A stretch of 64,000 bases of DNA. Origin: Roseovarius aestuarii. Lineage in GTDB: Bacteria; Pseudomonadota; Alphaproteobacteria; Rhodobacterales; Rhodobacteraceae. The translations under genes and the position numbers were made by a program. Where the stretch lies: assembly GCA_027214255.1 (NCBI GenBank), contig JAPWHL010000019.1, positions 20,449-84,448 of the forward strand. The letters are read 5' to 3'. Shown one piece after another: positions 26,507 through 35,840 of this stretch. Positions within the stretch are counted from its first letter, which is position 1. Each line of letters begins with the position of its first letter. The notes beneath the pieces were generated by a model. That model did no database searches. It saw nothing but the letters and a program-made list of their open reading frames with translations, and had not been told where the DNA came from.

Positions 26507-27234
26507 CCACCGACACCACACCACAGGCCGATCCGCAGGCCAATGATGCCCTAAAGGGCCGCTGGGCATTGAAGGACGTTCAGCCCGAAACAGTGCTTGA
26601 TTTGCTGCCCGGCATGGACCGCGTGATGATTGCCATTCGCGGCGGCAACTTTATACACGAACGGCTGGGAACCGTGGACAGCGTATCCTCCAATGACGGT
26701 AACATTGTCATCAAAGGCGCAGAGCAGGACATCACAGTGCCCGAAAACACATTGCAAAGCGTTGTTCTGGATATCTCGACCGAAATGCGTGGCAAACTGT
26801 ACCCAAGGCTGGAATTTCAGGGCGCAGATGGCACGCGCATAATGTCCGTGACCGGGCTAGAGGGGATCAATCCATTCGACGCGGCATTGTCATCCCTCTC
26901 ACGCAGCGCGATTGATCTTGCCCCCGTCCCGACACGCGGCGACGATCCAACGCCGGAAATTGCGCCTGATGATCCGGGCCTGACCTTTCTGTCGCAGTTC
27001 AGTGACAATAAAGACCCGGTGCAAATTCGCGCTCTGTGTGCCGACGCAGTTCAGCGTTGGGACGGCGTGATCGAAAAAATCGTACCCATGGGGGGACATA
27101 TCAACGTCATGACCTCAGGATTCCACCTGCATCTGGCCGCAGGCGCAGTCGCACACTGGGAGTCAGACGGCGGAATTCACCGCGCCATGGACGACTCAGG
27201 TCACCCCATCGGTCTTGAGGTGGTTGCACCATGA
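26503..27234 (+). CDS. Short HmuS/HemS-like haem-handling protein
   Basis: A soluble 243-residue protein with two weakly similar halves like HemS/HmuS. The first half has VMIAIRGGNFIHERLGTVDS and LEFQGADGTRIMSV. The second has WDGVIEKIVPMGGHINVMTSG and GFHLHL, matching the GFNLHLR stretch of HemS. HemS-family proteins accept haem after uptake and pass it on or degrade it. This one is about 100 residues shorter than usual and similarity is low, so it may be a divergent or slimmed family member. It overlaps both neighbours as ATGA within the haem operon. Confidence 0.6.
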   Translation: MTTDTTPQADPQANDALKGRWALKDVQPETVLDLLPGMDRVMIAIRGGNFIHERLGTVDSVSSNDGNIVIKGAEQDITVPENTLQSVVLDISTEMRGKLYPRLEFQGADGTRIMSVTGLEGINPFDAALSSLSRSAIDLAPVPTRGDDPTPEIAPDDPGLTFLSQFSDNKDPVQIRALCADAVQRWDGVIEKIVPMGGHINVMTSGFHLHLAAGAVAHWESDGGIHRAMDDSGHPIGLEVVAP

Positions 27235-28037
27235 ACGCTGGCGAATGGATCACCCCCGGCACAGGCACCTCTCTAAGCCACGCCGAAGTCATCAAGCGGG
27301 CAAGTGCCGCACCCGCCGTTCTCTTGGGGGAAACCCATGACCGTGCAGACATCCACCGCTGGCAAATGCATGTCGCTGCGGGAATTATGGCCCATCGGCG
27401 TGATATCGTACTCGGTTTTGAGATGTTCCCGGCCCGGCTTAACCCTGTTCTTGCGCAATGGATCGCGGGCGATTTGGACGAAGATACATTTCTGACCCGT
27501 GTGGAATGGACAACTGTCTGGAACTTCCCACCCGAACTGTACATGCCATTATTCCGTTTCTGCCGAGATTTCGGAATTGAAATGATCGGTCTGAACTGTC
27601 GCCGTGGATTGGTCAGCGAAGTCGGCAAACTTGGCTGGGACGCCATAGACGCCCCGGCCCGCGAAGGCCTGACTCCATCGGCACCCGCAACTGCCGCTTA
27701 TCGTCGTTTCCTGTTCAACATTACCGGTGGGGTGCGCGAAGGCCGCGAGGCGCAATCGGCTGATGATCCTGCTTTTGATCGTTTCGTACGGGCGCAACAG
27801 ACATGGGACCGGGCCTTTGCCTGCCGCATCGCTGATCGCATCGCTGCGCCAGATGCCCCGTTGGTGATCGGCATCATCGGTCGCGGACATCTGGAATTTC
27901 GCGGCGGCACGCCGTTCCAACTTGGTGATCTGGGCATCGACAATGCCGCAGTCCTATTGCCTGTTGATAAGGACGCGCCCCATTACCCAGATCAGGCAGA
28001 CGCGTTGTGCTATATGCCAACACGCCTTCCGGGTTAA
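27231..28037 (+). CDS. ChaN-like haem-binding protein (Tiki/DUF399 superfamily)
   Basis: A 268-residue protein of the ChaN/Tiki fold. The active-site-like motif LLGETHDRADIHRWQMH begins near residue 31 and GFEMFPARL follows, with a later GIIGRGHLEFRGG carrying another His. ChaN proteins bind haem between monomers and occur in iron-regulated operons. Typical ChaN is a lipoprotein, but no lipobox or signal peptide is visible here, so it is probably cytosolic. It is the last gene of the haem operon, coupled by ATGA to the HmuS-like gene. Confidence 0.78.
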   Translation: MNAGEWITPGTGTSLSHAEVIKRASAAPAVLLGETHDRADIHRWQMHVAAGIMAHRRDIVLGFEMFPARLNPVLAQWIAGDLDEDTFLTRVEWTTVWNFPPELYMPLFRFCRDFGIEMIGLNCRRGLVSEVGKLGWDAIDAPAREGLTPSAPATAAYRRFLFNITGGVREGREAQSADDPAFDRFVRAQQTWDRAFACRIADRIAAPDAPLVIGIIGRGHLEFRGGTPFQLGDLGIDNAAVLLPVDKDAPHYPDQADALCYMPTRLPG

Positions 28038-28076
28038 GAGCCCCGGCAGGTATCGCGGACCATCCCTTAGCCCGCT

Positions 28077-28127
28077 GTAAAAAAGCGCCCCGCCATGTAT
28101 CCACAACGGATCAAAGGCGGAGCGCTT
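28077..28127 (-). terminator. Intrinsic terminator between the convergent haem operon and reductase gene
   Basis: AAGCGCCCCGCC (28083-28094) pairs with GGCGGAGCGCTT (28116-28127) with one mismatch and a 21-base loop. On the minus strand it is followed by a run of six T residues, so it terminates the reductase gene that stops at 28168. It may also slow rightward transcription. Confidence 0.7.
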
Positions 28128-28167
28128 GGCATTTCAATCACGTTCTGCAAACCGACTTGTTCGGTTT

Positions 28168-29229
28168 CTATCTTTCATCGCGCTTTTCCATGTCTTCGTC
28201 TGTCCAATATGCAGCGCATTGAAATTCGCCTTTATCCAGCCCGTTATCGATTAAATAGCCGCGCGCGGCGATCACCTCTTTTCGCTCGGCAGCAAAGAAA
28301 ACAAATCGATCTTGATTGGGAAGGATCGCATCCTGCAAGCTGCCCAGAGGCGTCGCGTCGCCGCCCCGTAACTTCCATTCAATCTGCACATCCCGAGGAT
28401 GGGGCAGGTCCTGAATATCTCCGGCGTCCGGTACAAATAGTACCGCCGCGCCTTTGGTCGTCTCTGGCAGATCTTTTAGCATACGTGCAATCACCGGCAC
28501 GGCGGTTTCGTCCCCGATTAGGCAAACCCAAGCCGCAGGCACGGCCCCTCGCCCTCCGCCGGGGCCCGTCACGGCCATCTGTGTTCCGACCGTCAAGGAA
28601 CGGCACCATTCAGTGACCCGCCCGCCATCATGCAAGAACACATCGAACGCGATGCGGGTTAATCCGTCCGGCTGGGTTTCAATTGAACGCGTGGTGTAAA
28701 CCGGACGATGCCATGCCTTTGAGCCTCCGGGCCATTGGGTAATTCCAGCGTTATCCAAATAGGGCCAGCCAGCCCCCTCTGGGCCGAACAGCAACCGAAA
28801 ATGAAAACCGCCCTCGTCAAACCGCGCAAGGTCGGGCCCCTCGATGACAACCCGGGTATAAGATGGCGTCAGCGGGCGCACCTCGACCACAGTCGTCATG
28901 CTCATATTCGCCGGCTGGCTCGATACCGCTTTCGTGCTCCACTCTGGCGTCAAACCTGCCTCGGTCATCCGTTCAGCCACCAAATCGCGCAGCAATTGCA
29001 ACGACGACGCCGATTCAGATGTTAGCTCCACCTGCGTTTGCACGGCTGTTCCCGACAGATTGATCTGTCCCAACCGAAACCGAATAGAAACGCCTTCGTC
29101 GCTGTCTTCGGCCTGCAAGCCGATCTGCTGGGCGAACGCACAAAACTGTTCGGCCACCATGTCATAAGGCGCGGAAACTTGGGCCCTGCTTGAAAGAGCC
29201 GCAGGTGTAATTGGGGATTGTTTAGTCAT
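28168..29229 (-). CDS. DUF2218 - siderophore-interacting (SIP) FAD/NAD(P)H reductase fusion
   Basis: A two-part cytosolic protein of 353 residues. Residues about 10-95 form a DUF2218-like domain (APYDMVAEQFCAFAQQIGLQ). The rest is a siderophore-interacting protein with the FAD motif RPVYTTRSI near residue 175, GPGGGRG, and the NAD(P)H-binding SIP region VCLIGDETAVPVIARMLKDL. SIP enzymes reduce Fe(III)-siderophores to release iron. The ATG at 29229 has GGAG seven bases upstream and was preferred to 29253. The gene is convergent with the haem operon, so together they form an iron-acquisition locus. No siderophore biosynthesis genes are in the window. Confidence 0.88.
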   Translation of the reverse strand: MTKQSPITPAALSSRAQVSAPYDMVAEQFCAFAQQIGLQAEDSDEGVSIRFRLGQINLSGTAVQTQVELTSESASSLQLLRDLVAERMTEAGLTPEWSTKAVSSQPANMSMTTVVEVRPLTPSYTRVVIEGPDLARFDEGGFHFRLLFGPEGAGWPYLDNAGITQWPGGSKAWHRPVYTTRSIETQPDGLTRIAFDVFLHDGGRVTEWCRSLTVGTQMAVTGPGGGRGAVPAAWVCLIGDETAVPVIARMLKDLPETTKGAAVLFVPDAGDIQDLPHPRDVQIEWKLRGGDATPLGSLQDAILPNQDRFVFFAAERKEVIAARGYLIDNGLDKGEFQCAAYWTDEDMEKRDER

Positions 29230-29676
29230 GTGAAACTCCGAACTCACGACCATCGCCGCGCGTATGAGGGGCGTTGAGCCCGCTTTTTATGTGAAGGAAA
29301 CATTGCCGAGGATTGACAGAGGCCATTCGCACGCGCGCATCCCAGAACAGAAGGCGTACGGCGCGAGAAATTGATCGCGGAATAGGAAAAACGGGCTCTG
29401 GGATCATGATACGTGTGCTGAAATCCATGCGGTACATTGTTCCGCTGGCACCAGGCTCGCTTGAACGCACTATATGCGAGTCTTTTAGTCGGGAAAAGGA
29501 GGTTTTCTGAACGAGCGCTCTGGTAGCTCAGGTTTTTCCCGAAACGCTTTCACACGCAGAAAAAGACCCTGAGGCAACGGTTAACGTGATACACGTACCG
29601 ACCATAAAACGTCGACATCAAGCGCCATGTAAGTATCGCCAGCCATCGGGAAAACCCACGGGCAGACAATCAAACG
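29230..29676. other. Intergenic region without supported gene
   Basis: These 447 bases separate the SIP reductase from the alpha/beta hydrolase, both on the minus strand. Short frames exist on both strands but show neither family-like sequence nor a matching ribosome site. The right end should contain the 3' end of the catabolic operon and the left end the SIP promoter. No TTGA-N9-TCAA box was found for SIP. Confidence 0.5.
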
Positions 29677-30443
29677 CTATGCATGCGGCAAGTGTTGAAT
29701 GGATTGCCACATCTTCAAAACCTGATCGGGATAGTCTTTGTAAAGATCATGCGTCGCACCGCTGACCAACTGCGCTTTCAATCGAGATGGCGCAACTGCC
29801 TTAACAACCACGTCCACTTGGGCAGTCGTCCCAAATGCGTCATCTGTGCCTTGAATAAGGCCCAGCGGGCATTTGATGTCCCCCAGAAGATCAAGAATAG
29901 ACCACGTGATCATCTGCGGTGAAAGCCACAGATCAAGCCACGCGTCAAAGGCCTCTGTTACATTGTCGTGACGCCGCGCAAGAGCTGTGCGAAATACGAT
30001 GTTGTCTCGCATGGTGGCAAGATCGCGAAGCCCCGCAAGCGTTTGGTCCTCTATCATGCTATGAGGCGCTATGGCTGTAACCGAGCGGACCAGTTCAGGC
30101 CGAGTTGCTGCTGCAATCAGCGAGATACTCCCCCCGTCGCTATGGCCGACCAGATGGACAGGGCCAAGGGCCATACCTGTCAGAAACTCAGGCAGCACTT
30201 GCTGCGCTTCGACATGCAGATAATCCAGCGCCTTTCCCACCTTGCGCACGGGCGTGCGCCCACAGCCGGGACGCGAATAAGACACAAGCCGCAGGTCAGG
30301 CCGCTGCTGCGCGAACGCATCCATGACAGCACCCATTGAATCAACAGTGCCGAAACCATGGTGCAAAAACACCACCGTTTCAGCACTGTCCGGACCAATC
30401 GAAAGCACCTCAATCGGTCCGGTATCAACGTCCAGTATAAACT

Positions 30444-30447
<4 letters not shown>
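29677..30447 (-). CDS. Alpha/beta hydrolase
   Basis: A 256-residue cytosolic alpha/beta hydrolase. The oxyanion-hole segment is LHHGFG near residue 28, the nucleophile elbow is GHSDGG with Ser103, the acid is probably Asp in GTDDAFG, and the catalytic His is in GATHDLY near the C-terminus. It is the last gene of the long catabolic run and overlaps the LivF-type ATPase as ATGA. In that context it could be a thioesterase, ring-product hydrolase or esterase for the imported compound, but its sequence does not say which. Confidence 0.85.
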
Positions 30448-31142
<695 letters not shown>

Positions 31143-31146
31143 TTGA

Positions 31147-31887
31147 TCACCCATGTCCGAAATAGGCCGCTTGGACAGCGGGATTGGCGCGGACTTCGGC
31201 AGGAGAGCCGTCCGCGATTTTCTGGCCTTGATGCATGACAATGACATGGTCCGAAACCGACATAACGATCCCGATATCATGTTCAATCAGCAGGATGGAA
31301 ACCGTGTCAGTCAGGCTTCTGATAAGCTCTTCGGTTTCATCGGTGTCGGCATGGCTCATGCCCTGCGTGGGCTCGTCCAGCATCAACACCTTCGGCTCAC
31401 AAGCCAGACACATGGCGATTTCAAGCCGACGCTGTTCACCATGGCTTAGGTATCCGACCTGCTCATGCATCTTGCCTTGCAGCTCGAACCGCTCGATCAG
31501 TTCGTCAACCTTCTGCGCCGCACGCCCGGTACGGCGCAGCGGGCGAAAGGCATGTGAAACCGGTTCCAGAATTTGCGCCGCCAGACGCAGGTTCTCGCGC
31601 ACCGTCATTTCAAAGAACAAATTTGTAATCTGAAACGACCGTGCCAGCCCGACTTGTTGCAGCTGCGCCGGGCCAAAGCGGGTGACATCCTTACCGTCCA
31701 GATACACCTTGCCCGAATTGGGCTTTAACGCACCTGAAATCAGGTTGAAAAGCGTGGTCTTGCCCGCGCCATTGGGCCCGATCAGCGTGGTAATCTCATG
31801 CGGTACGGCAGACAAGCTGATGCTATCGACAGCCTTTAGCCCACCAAAAGCAATACTGAGGTCTGATGTTTGCAAAATGGGTTTCAT
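31147..31887 (-). CDS. Branched-chain-type ABC importer ATPase (LivG-like)
   Basis: The 246-residue chain has Walker A GPNGAGKTT, signature LSHGEQRRLEIAM, Walker B VLMLDEPTQGMSH, and the longer C-terminal extension AEVRANPAVQAAYFGHG typical of LivG. It overlaps the LivM gene by four bases. The operon context with CoA ligase, crotonase and molybdenum hydroxylase points to a carboxylic acid rather than leucine as ligand, which is inference. Confidence 0.94.
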   Translation of the reverse strand: MKPILQTSDLSIAFGGLKAVDSISLSAVPHEITTLIGPNGAGKTTLFNLISGALKPNSGKVYLDGKDVTRFGPAQLQQVGLARSFQITNLFFEMTVRENLRLAAQILEPVSHAFRPLRRTGRAAQKVDELIERFELQGKMHEQVGYLSHGEQRRLEIAMCLACEPKVLMLDEPTQGMSHADTDETEELIRSLTDTVSILLIEHDIGIVMSVSDHVIVMHQGQKIADGSPAEVRANPAVQAAYFGHG

Positions 31888-32912
31888 GAGTTTTCCCCGC
31901 TGGTTCTGTCACCTGAGGACGCCGAACTGGTCTCTGACTGTGTCAGGCGGCGCTCCAGCCACGGCTTCACAACGCCGACGACCCCCTTGGGCATGAACAA
32001 GATTGCGCCAATAAAGACGACGCCGATGGCGATCAGGTGATGCTCGGTATAGCTGCCGACGATGGATTTCAGAAAGGTCAGCAAAACAGCGCCGTACAAC
32101 GCGCCAATCAATGTGCCGACCCCTCCAAGCACCACCATGATGACCGCATTCCCTGATGATGCAAAGAACATCAGTTCTGGCGAAACAAAACCGCGCAGCA
32201 TGGGATAGAGAGCACCGGCAATCCCCGCGACCACCGCGGCAACGACATAGCACACCATGCGTGGTGCCCACGTGTTGTAGCCCAAGAACGGCACCCGCTT
32301 TTCATTCGCCTTAAGGGCGATAACGACGCGCCCGAACGGTGTGGTAAACATATAGGCCACCGCAGCATAAAGCGCGATCACGACGGCCAATGTCAGCATA
32401 AAGAATCCCGCCGGATTGCCCGCAGACACCGTCACAATGCCCAGAGGGATTTCCAGAACAGGCACACCGATCAATCCATCCGAGGCCCCCAGTTCGCGGG
32501 TATTATAGACAACTTTGGCCACGACCTGAGCCATGCCAAAGGTGATCAGCGCAAAATAGACACCGCGCACCCGGTTGGCGATCAGCCCGCCGAGGATCCC
32601 CGCAATCAGACTGGCCGTTGTGGCGGTGCCCATTGCCAGCCAAAATGATGGCACTTCGCGCAGAACCAGTGCCGACACATAGGCACCGATCCCAAAGTAA
32701 AGCGCCTGCCCCAAGCTCAGCAAGCCACCGAAACCCAGCAGAATATCCACCGACAAGGCCAGCCCGCCAAGGATCAATGCCTCGGTTCCAAGACGCAGAT
32801 AGAACATGTCGTCCATAGCAACGGCCAACGCGACACAAATCAGCCCAACACCCATCAAGACTGCGAACAATACATGGTTCGCACGCATGGAAATATCTAA
32901 CCGGTCATGCAT
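31884..32912 (-). CDS. Branched-chain-type ABC importer permease (LivM-like)
   Basis: The 342-residue inner-membrane permease has about nine or ten helices and the family core LALSVDILLGFGGLLSLGQALYF region, followed by GVYFALITFGMAQV. The ATG at 32912 was chosen because GGGAGGA lies seven bases upstream, embedded in the end of LivH. The start at 32927 lacks this site. It overlaps LivH by eight bases, so the permease pair is translationally coupled. Confidence 0.93.
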   Translation of the reverse strand: MHDRLDISMRANHVLFAVLMGVGLICVALAVAMDDMFYLRLGTEALILGGLALSVDILLGFGGLLSLGQALYFGIGAYVSALVLREVPSFWLAMGTATTASLIAGILGGLIANRVRGVYFALITFGMAQVVAKVVYNTRELGASDGLIGVPVLEIPLGIVTVSAGNPAGFFMLTLAVVIALYAAVAYMFTTPFGRVVIALKANEKRVPFLGYNTWAPRMVCYVVAAVVAGIAGALYPMLRGFVSPELMFFASSGNAVIMVVLGGVGTLIGALYGAVLLTFLKSIVGSYTEHHLIAIGVVFIGAILFMPKGVVGVVKPWLERRLTQSETSSASSGDRTSGENS

Positions 32913-33789
32913 GGCCAATCCTCCCAAACAGGCCCTGAGGACGGAACATCAAGACAAGAACCATGACACCGAACACGATGGGGTCTGCCCAGACTGGTGA
33001 GATGACAAGGCTTGATATGGCCTGCACCTGCGTCAGGAAAATCCCCGCGATGACAGCGCCCCAGATCGAGCCAAGCCCCCCGACGATCACCACCGTAAAG
33101 GCCAACAAAATGAAATCTCGCCCCATGGTTGGAAACACCGAATAGATCGGTGCCAGCAACACACCCGCCAGCCCCGCCAGCGCCACGCCAAAGGCGAATG
33201 TCCCGGAATATACCCAGCCCACGCGCACACCAAGACTGGCCGCCATGTTGCGGTCATAAGCAGCAGCACGCACAATCGCACCCAACCGCGTTCGATAGAC
33301 CACAAAGGCCACTGCCAAGATCACCACCGCCCCAAAACAGATCAGGAACACACGATATGTGGGGATCACGATGCCCAAAAGGTCCGTCGCCCCCGGCAAT
33401 GGATTTTCGGGGCGATGGGTGTTTGGCCCAAACAGGATTTTCAACACGTCTTCGATGATCAAACCCAAGCCGAATGTAACCAGCAGGGTCGACACATGCC
33501 GGTCCGCCCCGTCATAGACGCGCCGGACCAGAAACCGTTCGGTGATGACCCCCAAGGGGATCATCAAGAGGGGCACAAGCGCAATCAGCACCCAATAATT
33601 GATGCCTGTAAGGCTTAACGCCAGAGCAACAAAGGCACCGATGGCATAAAATTCTCCATGGCTCATGTTGATGACGTCAAGCAGCCCAAAGATGATTGTC
33701 AGACCCAGCGCGACAAGGATCACAGAGATCCCCAGCGCCAGACCATTCAACATCTGCGGAGCCAAGACATAATGCAGATAGGCTTCCAT
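32905..33789 (-). CDS. Branched-chain-type ABC importer permease (LivH-like)
   Basis: The 294-residue inner-membrane permease has about eight helices. LivH features are clear: GLALGISVILVALGLTIIFG, DVINMSHGEFYAIGAF, FGLGLIIEDVLKILFG and GGLGSIWGAVIAG. It follows the binding-protein gene by 24 bases with no hairpin between them, unlike the other three importers in this window. Confidence 0.94.
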   Translation of the reverse strand: MEAYLHYVLAPQMLNGLALGISVILVALGLTIIFGLLDVINMSHGEFYAIGAFVALALSLTGINYWVLIALVPLLMIPLGVITERFLVRRVYDGADRHVSTLLVTFGLGLIIEDVLKILFGPNTHRPENPLPGATDLLGIVIPTYRVFLICFGAVVILAVAFVVYRTRLGAIVRAAAYDRNMAASLGVRVGWVYSGTFAFGVALAGLAGVLLAPIYSVFPTMGRDFILLAFTVVIVGGLGSIWGAVIAGIFLTQVQAISSLVISPVWADPIVFGVMVLVLMFRPQGLFGRIGHA

Positions 33790-33813
33790 GCGTTTCTCCC
33801 CCGCCGTTGCGTT

Positions 33814-34986
33814 TTAGAAACGATCACATGTGTCGGCACCGATGGCGGCTTCACCGTCGATCCGATTTGCAATTGTGAATGCGCCGTCTTTGATCTGGAC
33901 CACATACATCGGCTGAATCGCCTGATGATCGCCTGCGCGGATGGTTTTCTTGCCCTGGGGGGTATCCCATTCCATGCCTTCCAGCGCAGTGCGTACAGCG
34001 TCTGTGCCGGTCCCGCCTGCCGCCTCAACCGCCTGTTTGTAGGCAAACAGAATACCATAACTATCCGCGCCATACAGATCCGGGTCAGCGCCGTTGCGTG
34101 TGTTGAACGCCTCGACGAACGCCTTGTTTTCGGGGGTATCAATCAGCGTCGAATACCCGACCCCGGTGATAAAGCCTTCTGCCGCCGCACCGATGGCTTT
34201 GATGTTCTGGCTAGTCACAGTACCGGACGCGCCAAGGATCGTCAGACCGTCCCGGATGCCAAAGTCCTGCATCTGTGTGAACAGGCGCACTGTGTCGTTC
34301 CCCGCCACCGATGTATAAAGGACTTCGGGACCAGCCGCGCGGATATGGCCAAAGTACTGGCTGTAATCCTTGGCATCCAATGGCGCATACACCTCACCCG
34401 TGGAATTTGCACCCACAGCCTCGGCGTTGCCTTTGAAGGCGGCAACCGTCGAGCGGCCCATCTCATAGTCAGGACCAAGATAATACACCTTGGCGCCCGG
34501 CTTTTCCTGTGTCAGCCATGCGGCGAGTGCCGCCGATTGCTGCCCTGCGCGGGCATTGACGCGAAACACGTTTGGCGAACATTTTTCACCTGTAATCGCA
34601 TCCGAAAACGACACTGTCGTCGCGATCAACTTGTCTGCACGCTCGGCCACCTGCCCGACGGCCAAAGTTGCACCCGAATTGACCGTACCAGTGAGAAAAT
34701 CAACATTCTCTGACGTCAGCAGCTTTTCTGCCTTTTGAACGGCAATGGCGGGGTTTGCTTCGCTGTCCTCATAGACCAGCTCGATCTGGCGGCCCATAAT
34801 TCCGCCCGCGCTGTTGATTTCTTCAGTGGCCATCTCAAGCCCCCAAGTGACCTGCTGACCGATACCTGCATAGGTGCCGGAAATCGGCGTCAGGACGCCG
34901 ATCCGGATCGGACCATCCTGTGCCGAAGCCGAGCCTGCAATCAGCGCAGCCATCGCAACGCTTGCTCCCAGTTTTTTAAGTGTCAT
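33814..34986 (-). CDS. Branched-chain-type ABC periplasmic binding protein (LivK-like)
   Basis: A 390-residue secreted binding protein with signal peptide MTLKKLGASVAMAALIAGS ending at SAQ, then IRIGVLTPISGTYAGIG, the classic type I fold start. The ATG at 34986 has GGGAGGAAA upstream and was preferred over 35001. The fold recognises amino acids, amides or aromatic acids. Placement directly after the CoA-ligase and crotonase genes suggests it supplies their substrate. The C-terminal ADTCDRF contains a Cys that may pair with the Cys in EKCSPNVFR. Confidence 0.92.
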   Translation of the reverse strand: MTLKKLGASVAMAALIAGSASAQDGPIRIGVLTPISGTYAGIGQQVTWGLEMATEEINSAGGIMGRQIELVYEDSEANPAIAVQKAEKLLTSENVDFLTGTVNSGATLAVGQVAERADKLIATTVSFSDAITGEKCSPNVFRVNARAGQQSAALAAWLTQEKPGAKVYYLGPDYEMGRSTVAAFKGNAEAVGANSTGEVYAPLDAKDYSQYFGHIRAAGPEVLYTSVAGNDTVRLFTQMQDFGIRDGLTILGASGTVTSQNIKAIGAAAEGFITGVGYSTLIDTPENKAFVEAFNTRNGADPDLYGADSYGILFAYKQAVEAAGGTGTDAVRTALEGMEWDTPQGKKTIRAGDHQAIQPMYVVQIKDGAFTIANRIDGEAAIGADTCDRF

Positions 34987-35036
34987 GGTCTTTCCTCCCA
35001 TTTTACTTCCTCCCGTAGTTTCAAGGTATTGACAGA

Positions 35037-35840
35037 TCAGCGGCCGACGAAAACCGGCTTGCGCTTTTCGTGAAAGGCCTTGACCCCTTCCGCAAAATCT
35101 TCGGATTGGCGAAGACGGCTGTACCCGTGGCCTTCCAGTTCGATCCCGGTAGCCACCGTCGCGTTTTCGCTATCATTCAACAGTTTCTTGGCCGTGCGTT
35201 GCGCCATCGGCGAGAAGCCACGCAGCTCGCTCACCAATGCGTCGGTGGCTGCCTCCAATGCGTCATCTTCGACCAGTTCCACGGCAATGCCCCAATCATA
35301 GGCCTGCTGACCGCTGATACGGCGCGAACGCATGACGACATCTTTGGTGCGGGCCAACCCGATCAACGCCTGAAGCCGCGCAGACCCACCGGAACCGGGA
35401 ATCTGACCCAGTTTCTGTTCCGGCAATGCGTAACGCGTGGATTTTGCGGCGATACGGAAATCGCACGCCAGCGAGATTTCGAACCCGACCCCAAACGTGT
35501 AACCTTTGTTCGCGGCGATCACCGGCTTGGCACAGCGCCAAGGGGCGGCGATGTTATCTGCAAGGTGGCTGACATGTTCGGGCGACGCGTCAAGAAAGCC
35601 CTTGATGTAACCGCCGGACGAAAAATTCTCGCCCTCGGCACGCAGCACGATCACACGCACCCGATCATCGCCATCCAGCGCCTCAAACGCGGCGCGCAAC
35701 TGATCGCGCTGCCGCATTGAAATCACGTTCATCGGCGCCCGGTCCAGGATAATGTCGCCACGCTCGTTCTCGGCATCTACTTCGATGCGAAAACCATCCA
35801 GATCGGCCAGTGCCGGGTGGTCATAATTCGGGTTTGTCAT
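35037..35840 (-). CDS. Enoyl-CoA hydratase/isomerase family protein (crotonase)
   Basis: The 267-residue crotonase acts on CoA thioesters. The oxyanion-hole loops are ENFSSGGYIKG and GYTFGVGF. Both catalytic glutamates of classical hydratases appear to be present, in GVGFEISLACD and in LPEQKLGQIPGSGG, which argues for water addition to an enoyl-CoA rather than a dehalogenase-type active site. It overlaps the CoA ligase gene as ATGA, so the two work in sequence: ligation to CoA, then hydration or isomerisation. Confidence 0.9.
   Translation of the reverse strand: MTNPNYDHPALADLDGFRIEVDAENERGDIILDRAPMNVISMRQRDQLRAAFEALDGDDRVRVIVLRAEGENFSSGGYIKGFLDASPEHVSHLADNIAAPWRCAKPVIAANKGYTFGVGFEISLACDFRIAAKSTRYALPEQKLGQIPGSGGSARLQALIGLARTKDVVMRSRRISGQQAYDWGIAVELVEDDALEAATDALVSELRGFSPMAQRTAKKLLNDSENATVATGIELEGHGYSRLRQSEDFAEGVKAFHEKRKPVFVGR

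Noticed and set aside
29313..29510. Short plus-strand frame in the gap right of the SIP reductase
   Set aside because: 65 codons, no ribosome site, no motif, and biased composition. Treated as non-coding.
33658..34713. A 351-codon plus-strand frame opposite livH and livK
   Set aside because: It crosses two well-supported genes on the other strand and has no recognisable sequence or ribosome site.
35037..35840. 4-chlorobenzoyl-CoA dehalogenase role for the crotonase
   Set aside because: The ligase resembles chlorobenzoate ligases, but the crotonase keeps both hydratase-type glutamates, so a dehalogenase site is not supported.
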